Origin: Martelella endophytica
GTDB lineage: Bacteria > Pseudomonadota > Alphaproteobacteria > Rhizobiales > Rhizobiaceae
Assembly (NCBI RefSeq): GCF_000960975.1
Contig: NZ_CP010803.1
Location: 2,818,405-2,882,404 of the forward strand
DNA: 64,000 nucleotides
Direction: 5' to 3'
Part shown: in pieces, positions 47,347-56,048 of the stretch
How positions within the stretch are numbered: position 1 is the first letter of the stretch
Layout of the letters: every line of letters starts with the position of its first letter
Program-made: the position numbers and the translations under genes
Notes under the pieces: generated by a model
Told to the model about the DNA's origin: nothing
Seen by the model: the letters and a program-made list of their open reading frames with translations, nothing else
Database searches by the model: none

Positions 47347-49797
47347 GTGAATGTGATTAAGCTCATCGGATATCTGTTCGGTCTCGCCTGCGCGCTTTTC
47401 GTCGTCGTGGCGATCGGCGTTGGTGTCTATCTGAACAATGTCGCGAAGGACCTGCCCGACTACGAGGTGCTGGCGCAGTACGATCCGCCGGTTACCACGC
47501 GCGTCTATGCTGGCGACGGCGAACTGATGGCCGAATATGCGCATGAGCGCCGCCTGTTTCTGCCCATCGATGCCATCCCGATGCGGGTGCGCGGTGCGTT
47601 CCTCTCAGCCGAAGACAAGAATTTCTACACCCATCCCGGTATCGACGTGATGGGCCTGACCCGTGCGATCATCACCAACGTCAAGAACATGGGCACCGGC
47701 CGCCGCCCGGTCGGCGCCTCGACGATCACCCAGCAGGTGGCGAAGAACTTCCTGCTGAGTTCCGACCAGACCATTGAGCGCAAGGTCAAGGAAGCAATCC
47801 TGTCGTTCAGGATCGAACGCGCCTATTCGAAGGACAAGATCCTCGAGCTCTATCTGAACGAAGTCTATTACGGCATGAATGCCTATGGCATCGCCGACGC
47901 CGCGCTGACCTATTTCGACAAGCCGGTCTCCGACCTGACGATCGCCGAAAGCGCCTATCTCGCCGCCGTGCTGAAGGGCCCTGCAAACTACGATCCCTAT
48001 CGTCACGCCGATGCCGCGATCGAACGCCGCAACTGGGTGATCGACCGCATGGCCGAGAATGGCTACATCACGCCCGAGGAGGCCGAGGTCGCCAAGGCCG
48101 AGCCGCTCGGCGTCGTTTCGACCCACCAGAACCAGCCGGTGGAAGGTGACGAATATTTTGCCGAGGCCGTCCGCCGCGAACTGAAGGACAAGTACGGCGA
48201 GGAAATGCTCTACGAAGGCGGGCTTTCGGTTCGCACCTCGCTCGATCCGCAGATGCAGCTCGATGCGCAGACGGCGCTGCGCCACGGTCTCGTCAACTAC
48301 GATGAAGCTGTCGGCTACCGCGGCCCCGTCGACACGATCGATATCTCGGGCGACTGGGGCGTGCCTCTGTCGAAGCTGCCGCCGCTCTGGGATGTCCGTG
48401 ACTGGAAACTCGCCGTGGTGCTGAGCGTCTCCGGCGATGGCGCCGAAATCGGCATCCGCCCGCCGCTTGATGCTGCCGGGCGTGTCGACGATGCGCGTGT
48501 GAAAGGATTCATCCCGGCCGAGCAGATGAAGTGGGCCTATCGCTTCGCCGAGAAGGGCAAGAAGAATGCGACGAGCCCGGAAGGCGTGCTGAACCCCGGC
48601 GACGTCGTCTATGTCGAAAAGACGGGCGACAACTATCGCCTGCGGCAGGTGCCGAAGGTCCAGGGCGGTCTCGTCGCCATGGACCCGCAGACCGGCCGCG
48701 TGCTGGCCATGGTTGGCGGCTTCGCCTTCTCAGAGAGCCAGTTCAACCGTGCCACCCAGGCCTATCGTCAGCCCGGCTCCTCGTTCAAACCCTTCGTCTA
48801 TGCGGCCGCGCTCGACAATGGCTATACGCCGGCTTCGGTGATCATGGACGCGCCGATCGAGATCGAATCGGGCGGCGAGCTGTGGAAGCCGCAGAATTAC
48901 GGCGGCGACTTCTCCGGCCCGCAGACCCTGCGCACCGGCATCGAGAAGTCCAAGAACCTGATGACCGTTCGGCTTGCCAACGACCTCGGCATGGACGTGG
49001 TCGCCGACTATGCCGAGCGCTTCGGCATTTACGACCACATGGACCCGGTTCTGGCCATGTCGCTCGGCTCGGGCGAGACGACCGTGATGCGGCTCGTCTC
49101 TGCCTATGCCGTCATCGCCAATGGCGGCAAGCAGGTGAACCCGACGCTGGTCGACCGCATTCAGGACCGCTACGGCAAGACCATCTTCCAGCACGAGGAT
49201 CGCGTCTGCGAGAATTGCGACGCGCCGGAGTGGGATGGTCAGGCCGAGCCGATCCTCGTCGACACCCGCGAGCAGGTTCTCGATCCGATGACCTCCTACC
49301 AGATTACCTCTATGATGGAAGGCGTGGTCCAGCGCGGCACGGCTTCGCATGCCGTCAAGCTCGACCGCCCAGTCGCCGGCAAGACCGGCACCACCAATGA
49401 CGAGAAGGATGCCTGGTTCGTCGGCTTCACGCCCAATCTGGTGGCTGGCCTCTACATCGGCTACGACCAGCCGACGCCGCTCGGCCGCCACGGAACCGGC
49501 GGTGGGCTAGCCGCACCGATCTTCAACGAGTTCATGCAGTCTGCGCTCAAGGAGCTGCCGGTCGAAAACTTCATCGAACCGGAAGGCATGACCAATGTGG
49601 CTGTCAACCGCTCGACGGGCATGCGCGCCTCGGGCTCCGGTTCCGGCGTGATCATGGAAGCCTTCAAACCGGGCACCGGTCCCGCCGAGGCGCTCGATAT
49701 CATCGACATGAGCGGTTATGTGCCTCCGGAGCAGATCCTGAGGGATTCCTCGCAGGCCAACAAGGCGATCTCCACAGGTTCGAGCGGGCTCTACTGA
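47347..49797 (+). CDS. mrcA: Penicillin-binding protein 1A
   Basis: An 816-residue bifunctional peptidoglycan synthase anchored in the inner membrane (segment at residues 4-28). The transglycosylase domain has AFLSAEDKNFYTHPGID, GASTITQQVAKNFLL and LELYLNEVYYG. The transpeptidase domain has SSFKPFVY (SxxK), SxN-type SAYAVIANGG and KTGTTND. An OB-like insertion lies between. No ATG is near; GTG codons at 47347 and 47353 start the membrane segment. The upstream frame reaches 47200 but is not protein-like. Confidence 0.95.
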   Translation: MNVIKLIGYLFGLACALFVVVAIGVGVYLNNVAKDLPDYEVLAQYDPPVTTRVYAGDGELMAEYAHERRLFLPIDAIPMRVRGAFLSAEDKNFYTHPGIDVMGLTRAIITNVKNMGTGRRPVGASTITQQVAKNFLLSSDQTIERKVKEAILSFRIERAYSKDKILELYLNEVYYGMNAYGIADAALTYFDKPVSDLTIAESAYLAAVLKGPANYDPYRHADAAIERRNWVIDRMAENGYITPEEAEVAKAEPLGVVSTHQNQPVEGDEYFAEAVRRELKDKYGEEMLYEGGLSVRTSLDPQMQLDAQTALRHGLVNYDEAVGYRGPVDTIDISGDWGVPLSKLPPLWDVRDWKLAVVLSVSGDGAEIGIRPPLDAAGRVDDARVKGFIPAEQMKWAYRFAEKGKKNATSPEGVLNPGDVVYVEKTGDNYRLRQVPKVQGGLVAMDPQTGRVLAMVGGFAFSESQFNRATQAYRQPGSSFKPFVYAAALDNGYTPASVIMDAPIEIESGGELWKPQNYGGDFSGPQTLRTGIEKSKNLMTVRLANDLGMDVVADYAERFGIYDHMDPVLAMSLGSGETTVMRLVSAYAVIANGGKQVNPTLVDRIQDRYGKTIFQHEDRVCENCDAPEWDGQAEPILVDTREQVLDPMTSYQITSMMEGVVQRGTASHAVKLDRPVAGKTGTTNDEKDAWFVGFTPNLVAGLYIGYDQPTPLGRHGTGGGLAAPIFNEFMQSALKELPVENFIEPEGMTNVAVNRSTGMRASGSGSGVIMEAFKPGTGPAEALDIIDMSGYVPPEQILRDSSQANKAISTGSSGLY

Positions 49798-49952
49798 GCC
49801 GCGACGACAGGGACCGAAAAGGCAGGGCGGGGTTTACATCCCGCCCTTCGCCGCTTATTGAGCGGCCTGTTCTAAAAATTGAATTTGCGCATCGTTATGG
49901 CCGGGAAGCACTCCCGCCCTGATGCGGCCACCGCTTAACCCGAGAGAGTGCA

Positions 49953-51084
49953 ATGCGAGCGGAAATCGAAGGGATTGTCGATGAAACCAAGCAGGCTATC
50001 ACCCTGCTGAGGAGGCATCTTTGACTGGGATCAGGCAATCAAACGGCTGGACTGGCTGAACAACAAGGCTGAAGATCCGGCGATCTGGAACGATGCGATG
50101 GAAGCACAGAAGCTGATGCGCGAGCGCCAGCTTCTCGAGGAGGGCATTTCCTCCGTGCGCCGCATCGAGAAGGAACTCGAAGACAATGTCGAGATGATCG
50201 AGCTCGGCGAAGAGGAAGGTGACGACGAGATCGTTGCCGAGGCCGAAGCCAATCTGAAGAAGCTTCTGGCCGATGCCGAACGCCAGCAGGTCGAGGCGAT
50301 GCTGTCGGGCGAAGCGGATTCGAACGATAGCTATCTCGAAGTCCATTCCGGCGCCGGCGGTACGGAAAGCCAGGACTGGGCCAACATGCTGCTGCGCATG
50401 TACACCCGCTGGGCCGAGCGTCAGGGCTACAAGGTCGAGGTCATGGAAGTCCATGACGGCGAAGAGGCCGGCATCAAGTCGGCAACCATTCTCGTCAAGG
50501 GACACAATGCCTATGGCTGGCTGAAGACCGAATCGGGCGTTCATCGCCTTGTGCGGATTTCGCCCTATGACAGCAATGCGCGCCGCCATACCTCGTTCTC
50601 ATCGATCTGGGTCTATCCCGTGGTCGACGATTCGATCGAGATCGACATCAACGAGAGCGACTGCCGCATCGATACCTATCGGTCGTCCGGTGCCGGCGGA
50701 CAGCACGTCAACACCACCGACTCCGCTGTCCGCATCACCCATATTCCGACCGGCATCGTCGTGCAGTGCCAGCAGGAGCGCTCCCAGCACAAGAACCGCG
50801 CCAAGGCGTGGGACATGCTGCGCGCACGCCTCTACGAGGCCGAGCTGCAGAAGCGCGAGGAGGCCGCCAACCAGGAGGCGGCATCGAAGACCGATATCGG
50901 CTGGGGCCACCAGATCCGCTCCTACGTCCTGCAGCCCTATCAGCTCGTCAAGGACCTCAGGACCGGTGTCGAGAGCACTTCGCCCTCCGACGTCCTCGAC
51001 GGCGATGTCAGCCGCTTCATGGAAGCAGCCCTTGCCCACCGCATCGAAGGCGGCGCGGGTGCCGCGGTCGAGGATATCGACTGA
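49953..51084 (+). CDS. prfB: Peptide chain release factor 2, with programmed +1 frameshift
   Basis: RF2 recognises UAA and UGA. The gene is read in two frames: ATG 49953 starts [19 protein letters not shown], an in-frame TGA stands at 50022, and the rest of the protein continues in the +1 frame from GAC at 50023 ([19 protein letters not shown]). Total length 376 residues, typical for RF2. The catalytic GGQ is in [18 protein letters not shown] and the stop-codon recognition tripeptide lies just before, in the region after [21 protein letters not shown] terminator follows. Annotation from the longest frame alone would miss the first 48 residues. Confidence 0.96.
50010..50025 (+). promoter_or_regulatory. 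RF2 programmed frameshift site
   Basis: AGGAGG (50010-50015), three bases, then CTT TGA C (50019-50025). The internal Shine-Dalgarno-like hexamer, slippery CTT and in-frame TGA followed by C match the E. coli prfB site in order and spacing. Low RF2 leaves the TGA unread, favouring the +1 slip, so the enzyme sets its own level. Confidence 0.95.
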
Positions 51085-51117
51085 CGCAGCTCTCCTGAGC
51101 GGCTTTCGCTGAAACTA

Positions 51118-51150
51118 AAAAGCCGCGCGGGTTATCCGGCGCGGCTTTTT
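51118..51150. terminator. Bidirectional terminator between prfB and the HAD gene
   Basis: AGCCGCGC (51121-51128) pairs with GCGCGGCT (51139-51146), flanked by an A-run on the left and five Ts on the right. It can end both the rightward prfB and the leftward HAD/sqd transcripts. Confidence 0.88.
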
Positions 51151-51175
51151 GTTTGGGAATTTCGGGCCCAGCGCG

Positions 51176-51865
51176 TCAGTCGAGGTCGGACCATTCCAGA
51201 AGCGCGGTTGCGACGGCGGGCAGGTCCTCCATGCGGTGAATGACGGTCTCGGCGCCGGCGTCGGTCAGCCGGTCGGCGTGGGACGGGTAGGTGTGGGCAC
51301 CGCCGGTGAAGCCGATAACGCGCATGCCGGCGGCCTTGGCGCCGGTAATGCCATGGACCGAATCCTCGATGACGAGCGTCTTCTTCGGGGCGGCCCCCAT
51401 CTTTTCCGCACCGTGGAGAAAGACGTCCGGCTTCGGCTTCACGCGGTCGGGGCCGAGGCTTTCGGCGGAGAAGATATTCGGGCGGAAGAGATCGATGAGA
51501 CCGACCTTGGTCAGCATCATGTCGATGCGCTCCTCGGTGGAATTCGAGCAGACGCAGCGCGGTTCGGAGAGCTGGGAGACGGCAGCGCGCACGCCTTCGA
51601 TCGGCTGCAGTTCGCGCTTCAGCCGTTCGCCGAGCGCCTGGTAAGCCTGGTCGAAGAGGGCGGCCTGCAGCGGGATGGCGGCTTCCTTTTCAACGGCCAG
51701 CAGGATGTCGCGCCAGGTCATGCCGGCGAACCGTTCGCCGATTTCGCCGGCGGTGATCGGATAGCCGGCATCGCTCAGGAGCTTGGCCTCCACCTGGGCT
51801 GCGAGAATTTCCGAATCGACCAGAACACCGTCACAGTCGAAAATGATGAGGTCAAAACGGCTCAT
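51176..51865 (-). CDS. HAD-superfamily hydrolase (phosphatase/phosphoglucomutase-like)
   Basis: A 229-residue haloacid-dehalogenase-type hydrolase. Motif I IIFDCDGVLVDSE, motif II VCSNSTEE, motif III KPKPDVFL and motif IV VIEDSVHGITGAKAAGM are all present, with a helical cap of subclass I. It is likely to hydrolyse a sugar phosphate or phosphoglycolate. ATG 51865 starts MSRFDLIIFD. It follows sqdC by 54 bp on the same strand and may be the last gene of the sulfolipid operon. Confidence 0.92.
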   Translation of the reverse strand: MSRFDLIIFDCDGVLVDSEILAAQVEAKLLSDAGYPITAGEIGERFAGMTWRDILLAVEKEAAIPLQAALFDQAYQALGERLKRELQPIEGVRAAVSQLSEPRCVCSNSTEERIDMMLTKVGLIDLFRPNIFSAESLGPDRVKPKPDVFLHGAEKMGAAPKKTLVIEDSVHGITGAKAAGMRVIGFTGGAHTYPSHADRLTDAGAETVIHRMEDLPAVATALLEWSDLD

Positions 51866-51919
51866 GGGTAAAATCCTTTGGGTCTGTCGCCCCGCTATTA
51901 GTGGCAAATCGCGGCGAGT

Positions 51920-52831
51920 TCAAATCCCGCGCGGCTGTTTCGCGACAAAGGTATCGACAAGTTGCCGGAGCGTCGCGTCGAAAAGCGGCATACCACCCGT
52001 GCGCCAGCCGAGGGCGTTCAGCCGCGCCGTCGTCATCGCGCTCACGGTTCCGAGGTCGGCGCGTGCGGGCAGGGGATGGGCCGAGGCAAGGGCGGCCTTC
52101 AGCGCGGCGAGGATGGTGTGGTTGTCGGTGACGATATCGGAGACGTGGAAGGCCTTGCCCGTGACGCGAGCGACCGGCGCGCGGATGACGGCGAGGACGG
52201 CGGCGGCAAGATCGCGGCCATGCACCTCGCTGCCCGCCCGTGGCGCAATGGTCTCGCCGGCGGCATAGCGCTCGAAAAGCGCGTCCCACTTGTTTGGCGT
52301 GAGATCGCCATAGATGCCGGTCGCGCGCAGCGACACGGGAACGAAACCGGGGGCGGAGAGCGCCGAAAGCGCCTGCTCGGCTTGCCATTTGACCCGGCCG
52401 TAAAGGCTCTGCGGCTTCGGCGGCAGGCTCTCTTCCAGTTCCGTTCCGGCAGGGTAGCCGTCAAACACCGCGCGGCTCGACAGAAACACGGCGTGGTGGA
52501 CGCCGGCACGAGCCGCCGCCTCGAAGAGCGCAATGCTGCCATCGACGTTGCGACGCACGAAGCCGGAGGGATCATCGCCCTCGCCACCGCGGTAAAGGCC
52601 CGGCAGGTGATCGAAGGCGGCGTGGACGAAGGTATCGATGTCGGCGAAGAGTTCGGGCGTTGCCGCCTCGGGCTCGAGCGTCAGCGGACGAAAACCGACT
52701 GGCGCCGGAAACAGCCCGTCAGCCGGTGGGGTGCGGCCGGCGACCGTCACCCGCGCGCCCTCGGCCAGGCATGCCTCGACGATGTAGCGGCCGGCAAACC
52801 CGGTCCCGCCGCTGACGAGCACATGCTTCAT
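51920..52831 (-). CDS. sqdC: NAD-dependent epimerase/reductase, probable SqdC
   Basis: A 303-residue extended short-chain dehydrogenase with VLVSGGTGFAGRYIVEACL (NAD-binding) and a catalytic region SSRAVFDGY...YGRVKWQAEQ (YxxxK). It follows sqdB and sqdD in the same order as the sulfoquinovosyl-diacylglycerol cluster of Rhodobacter and Sinorhizobium, where SqdC is a reductase-like protein of unsettled role. Its ATG overlaps the stop of sqdD by four bases (ATGA), a sign of translational coupling. The symbol is given by context plus family. Confidence 0.8.
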   Translation of the reverse strand: MKHVLVSGGTGFAGRYIVEACLAEGARVTVAGRTPPADGLFPAPVGFRPLTLEPEAATPELFADIDTFVHAAFDHLPGLYRGGEGDDPSGFVRRNVDGSIALFEAAARAGVHHAVFLSSRAVFDGYPAGTELEESLPPKPQSLYGRVKWQAEQALSALSAPGFVPVSLRATGIYGDLTPNKWDALFERYAAGETIAPRAGSEVHGRDLAAAVLAVIRAPVARVTGKAFHVSDIVTDNHTILAALKAALASAHPLPARADLGTVSAMTTARLNALGWRTGGMPLFDATLRQLVDTFVAKQPRGI

Positions 52832-53688
52832 GCGGTCTCGGCCGGGTTCTTCAGCGTCGCTATTTCCGGAATGTTGTCGCCGTCGAAATAGGCCCACCAC
52901 AGGTCGATCAGCGGCTTGAGCTGTTCGGCGCGGGGATGATCCTCTTCCCACGGCTTCTCATACTGGTAGTGCAGCACGCCGATATCGGTCCAGTTCCAGA
53001 GCTCCGGCATGTTGAACCAGACATATTGCAGCATGTTCATGAACACCGGCAGGCCGTGCCAGTCGGGAAAGAACGTCTGCAGGAAGGTCTGGTCGGTACG
53101 CCGCCAGAAGGCATCCGGCGCATCGAGCGCCGCAAGCATGGTCTCGTAGGTCTCGATGTCGGGCCGCGCAACGAAGACGCCGGAGTTCAGCCGATGGAAA
53201 TCGGCGATGCTTTCGTAGACGTTCGGCGCTGCGGAGAATTCCGGATAGAAGAACAGCTTGTCGATGTTCTTCAGCACGATGGCATCGGCATCGATGAACA
53301 CCGCGGCATGGTACTCGGTAAGCTGCCAGAGCCTGAGCTTGCAGAAGTTGTCGAGCGGCGTGTGGAAGTCCGGCTTGCGGCCCTTGGTGAAGGGCGCATT
53401 GCCGTGAACCTCGCGGCGCGCATGGCGGGCGTTGAAGGCATCCGACAGCGGCAGATGGTCGACGCCGATCAGCCGGCAGCCAAGCTCGGCAAGCGGCTCC
53501 AGCGCCGCCTCAGGCGTGCCGCCGGTGTGGAGCACCACGACATCGGCCGGCGTTCCGGTCAGGAAGATCGACCGCGCCAGCGCCAGGGCGCCCATGGCGT
53601 AGTCGTTGTTGGTGACGAGCGTCACGAAGGCGAAGGGGGATTTGGCGTCCGTCTGTCGACGGACGCCCTCGTTCAGGCCATCAACCAT
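52828..53688 (-). CDS. sqdD: GT8-family glycosyltransferase, probable SqdD
   Basis: A 286-residue glycogenin-like retaining glycosyltransferase. FVTLVTNNDYAMGALALARS begins the nucleotide-sugar domain, FIDADAIVLKN holds the DxD motif, and HRLNSGVFVARP and VLHYQYEKPWE are later GT8 motifs. In Rhodobacter and rhizobia SqdD is the candidate sulfoquinovosyl transferase to diacylglycerol. It begins four bases after the sqdB stop. The lipid role is inferred from the operon. Confidence 0.85.
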   Translation of the reverse strand: MVDGLNEGVRRQTDAKSPFAFVTLVTNNDYAMGALALARSIFLTGTPADVVVLHTGGTPEAALEPLAELGCRLIGVDHLPLSDAFNARHARREVHGNAPFTKGRKPDFHTPLDNFCKLRLWQLTEYHAAVFIDADAIVLKNIDKLFFYPEFSAAPNVYESIADFHRLNSGVFVARPDIETYETMLAALDAPDAFWRRTDQTFLQTFFPDWHGLPVFMNMLQYVWFNMPELWNWTDIGVLHYQYEKPWEEDHPRAEQLKPLIDLWWAYFDGDNIPEIATLKNPAETA

Positions 53689-53692
53689 GAGA

Positions 53693-54913
53693 TCACGAAA
53701 CCGACTTCAGCGATTTGCCCTCGGGATCGCGGTTGATCGTCTTGGCAATGTCCTTGGTCCAGGCCGAGACGGCCGGCACACGCTTGCGGTCGACGCGATA
53801 GGCATATTTTTTGCCGATCTCGACGATCTCCTCGAGCAGGCCTTCCTTCAGCGTGATCGGGTTCAGGCCGAGAGCCAGGAACTTGTCGTTCTTCACGATC
53901 AGGTCGTTCTCGGCCGCTTCCTTGCGCGGGTTGGGCAACCAGGCGATCTCGACGCCGGCCATTTCCGAAATCATCTTCGCCAGATCGCGGACCCGGTGGG
54001 TCTCGGTCATCTGGTTGAAGATCTCGACGCGGGAGTTGCGCGCCGGTGGATTGTTAAGCGCGAGCTCGATGCAGCGGACCGAATCCTGGATGTGGATGAA
54101 GGCGCGCGTCTGGCCGCCGACGCCATGGACAGTCAGCGGATAGCCGATCGCCGCCTGGATCAGGAAGCGGTTCAGCACCGTGCCGTAGTCGCCGTCATAG
54201 TCGAAGCGGTTGATGAGCTGCGCATGGCGACGGGTCTGTTCGGTATGGGTGCCCCAGACGATGCCCTGGTGCAGGTCGGTGATGCGAAGGCCGTCATTCT
54301 TGGCGTAGAAGGCGAAGAGCAGTTGATCGAGGCACTTCGTCATGTGGTAGATCGAACCGGGGTTCGACGGGTAGAGGATTTCCTGCGAAACCTTCTCGCC
54401 GGAATTGGCGGTGATATCGACCGGCAGGTAGCCTTCCGGAATGGCGGCGCCGACGGTCGAATAGCCGTAGACGCCCATCGTGCCGAGATGGACGACATGG
54501 GCGTCGAGATCGATCTCGACCAGCGCGTTCAGCAGGTTATGAGTCGCGTTCACGTTGTTGTCGACCGTGTAGTTCTTGTGACGGTCCGACTTCATCGAAT
54601 AGGGGGCGGCGCGCTGTTCGGCGAAATGGATGATCGCGTCCGGGCGCTCTTCGGCCAGCCACTGCTTGAGGATTTCATAATCCTTGGCGAGGTCGATGAG
54701 GTGGAAATGAATACGGCGGCCGGTCTCGGCATGCCAGATGCGGGTGCGTTCCTGGATCGAATCCATCGGTGTCAGCGACTGCACGCCGAGCTCGGTATCG
54801 ATCCAGCGCCGTGACAGATTGTCGATGATATGGATTTCGTGTCCCGCGTCCGACAGATGCAGCGACGTCGGCCACCCGATGAATCCGTCTCCGCCCATAA
54901 CCGCAATTTTCAT
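53693..54913 (-). CDS. sqdB: UDP-sulfoquinovose synthase
   Basis: A 406-residue NAD-dependent SDR enzyme that joins sulfite to UDP-glucose, giving UDP-sulfoquinovose, the head-group donor of the sulfolipid SQDG. Features: NAD fold VMGGDGFIGWPTSLHLS, the SQD1-typical NLSRRWID, FAEQRAAPYSMKS, HLGTMGVYGYS and Tyr-Lys pair SIYHMTKCLDQLLF, then GIVWGTHTEQT. Length agrees with the family. It heads the sqdB-sqdD-sqdC operon and diverges from cpoB. Confidence 0.96.
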   Translation of the reverse strand: MKIAVMGGDGFIGWPTSLHLSDAGHEIHIIDNLSRRWIDTELGVQSLTPMDSIQERTRIWHAETGRRIHFHLIDLAKDYEILKQWLAEERPDAIIHFAEQRAAPYSMKSDRHKNYTVDNNVNATHNLLNALVEIDLDAHVVHLGTMGVYGYSTVGAAIPEGYLPVDITANSGEKVSQEILYPSNPGSIYHMTKCLDQLLFAFYAKNDGLRITDLHQGIVWGTHTEQTRRHAQLINRFDYDGDYGTVLNRFLIQAAIGYPLTVHGVGGQTRAFIHIQDSVRCIELALNNPPARNSRVEIFNQMTETHRVRDLAKMISEMAGVEIAWLPNPRKEAAENDLIVKNDKFLALGLNPITLKEGLLEEIVEIGKKYAYRVDRKRVPAVSAWTKDIAKTINRDPEGKSLKSVS

Positions 54914-54950
54914 GGAGCCACTCCGCTCAGTTTCATGGAATAGAAGGTCG

Positions 54951-54977
54951 GTGTTAATCCTACTGACTATGACATAA
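54951..54977 (-). promoter_or_regulatory. Candidate promoter of the sqd operon
   Basis: Reading leftward, CTTGCA is separated by 16 bases from TAGGAT, about 45 bp before the sqdB start. The -10 match is 4/6. A partial PHO-box half (TGTCAT) lies within the spacer but a second half is lacking. Confidence 0.35.
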
Positions 54978-55211
54978 TTGCAAGAGTTTTGTTACGCCTG
55001 CGTAATTTCTTGCCAGGGAAACCAACCGGCTTTGCTGTTTTCGAGATGATCGACGCGCCGCGCGACTGTCTTGGGCCTGCCGATCCGATGGTTTTTTTAG
55101 ACAGCCCCAACAAGAATTTGCATCTTGACCTAAATATGGCCAGAAAGAGTGTGTCGGACGGTGGGAGCGGACGCTTCGTCGCGCAGGAACTGACTTTTTG
55201 GGATATTCGAT

Positions 55212-56048
55212 ATGAGAAGAACTGTTTTATGTCTTCTGGCCGGCTCCGCCTTTTTCGGCGTGCAGACGGTCGCGCATGCCCAAGGATTTTCGTTGTTTCC
55301 CGGATCGCAGAAGGCCAGTGGCCAAAGCCAGGTGGTTCAGATCCAGGCAACCGATTCCGGGCGGATCATGCAGCTTGAGGAACAGGTGCGGAATCTGACG
55401 GGGCAGGTGGAAGACCTCTCCTTCCAGATGCTGCAGATGGAAGAGAAAATTCGCAAGATGCAGGAGGATATGGAGTTCCGCCTGCAGGATCTGGAGAGCG
55501 GTGGCGCCGGCGGTGGCTCGCGCGATACCGGCGCGGCTGATGGTGGCACCAGCGGCAGCAGTGACAGCGCCGCCAATATCACCACTCCGCCGCCAGCCGC
55601 ATCCTCCAGCACGTCTCCCAGCGTCGACATCGCCCCGGACTTGCCCGAAGCCGCCGAAAGCGGTGGCGATGACGCCACCTTCTATCAGACTGCCTATGAC
55701 CTCGTGCTCTCCGGCGATTATCCGCAGGCCGAACAGGCCTTCGGGGAATTCGTGCTGAGCTATCCCGATAGCCCGCTGATGCCCGATGCCAGCTTCTGGC
55801 TCGGCGAATCGATGCTGGCCCAGCAGAAGTACAGCGATGCCGCCAAGACGTTTCTGAACGCCTACAAGGCCTACGGGAATTCCGACAAGGCACCGGAAAT
55901 GCTGCTGAAGCTCGGCCAGTCGCTCGCCGGCATGGACAACAAGGATGCCGCCTGCGCCACCTTCTCCGAGGTGCCCACCCGCTATCCGGATGCAGCCCAG
56001 GCTGTCCTGTCGAAGGCAAGCTCGGAGATGACGAAACTGGGATGCTGA
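55212..56048 (+). CDS. cpoB: Cell division coordinator CpoB (YbgF)
   Basis: A 278-residue periplasmic protein: signal peptide (1-23), a coiled-coil helix (about 52-95, LEEQVRNLTGQVEDLSFQM in part) that trimerises in E. coli, a Gly/Ser/Pro linker (96-150) and three TPR repeats (about 155-275: DLVLSGDYPQAEQAFGEFV, WLGESMLAQQKYSDAAKTF, LGQSLAGMDNKDAACATF). CpoB links Tol-Pal with PBP1B during constriction in E. coli. The tol-pal genes that usually precede it are not here; the divergent sqdB is. tilS follows with overlap. Confidence 0.93.
   Translation: MRRTVLCLLAGSAFFGVQTVAHAQGFSLFPGSQKASGQSQVVQIQATDSGRIMQLEEQVRNLTGQVEDLSFQMLQMEEKIRKMQEDMEFRLQDLESGGAGGGSRDTGAADGGTSGSSDSAANITTPPPAASSSTSPSVDIAPDLPEAAESGGDDATFYQTAYDLVLSGDYPQAEQAFGEFVLSYPDSPLMPDASFWLGESMLAQQKYSDAAKTFLNAYKAYGNSDKAPEMLLKLGQSLAGMDNKDAACATFSEVPTRYPDAAQAVLSKASSEMTKLGC

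Noticed and set aside
50022..50024. In-frame stop suggesting that prfB is a pseudogene
   Set aside because: The surrounding AGGAGG-CTT-TGA-C arrangement is the standard RF2 programmed frameshift.
54940..54985. PHO box in front of sqdB
   Set aside because: Sulfolipid genes can respond to phosphate, so I looked for two CTGTCAT-like halves. Only one partial half is visible, too weak to call.
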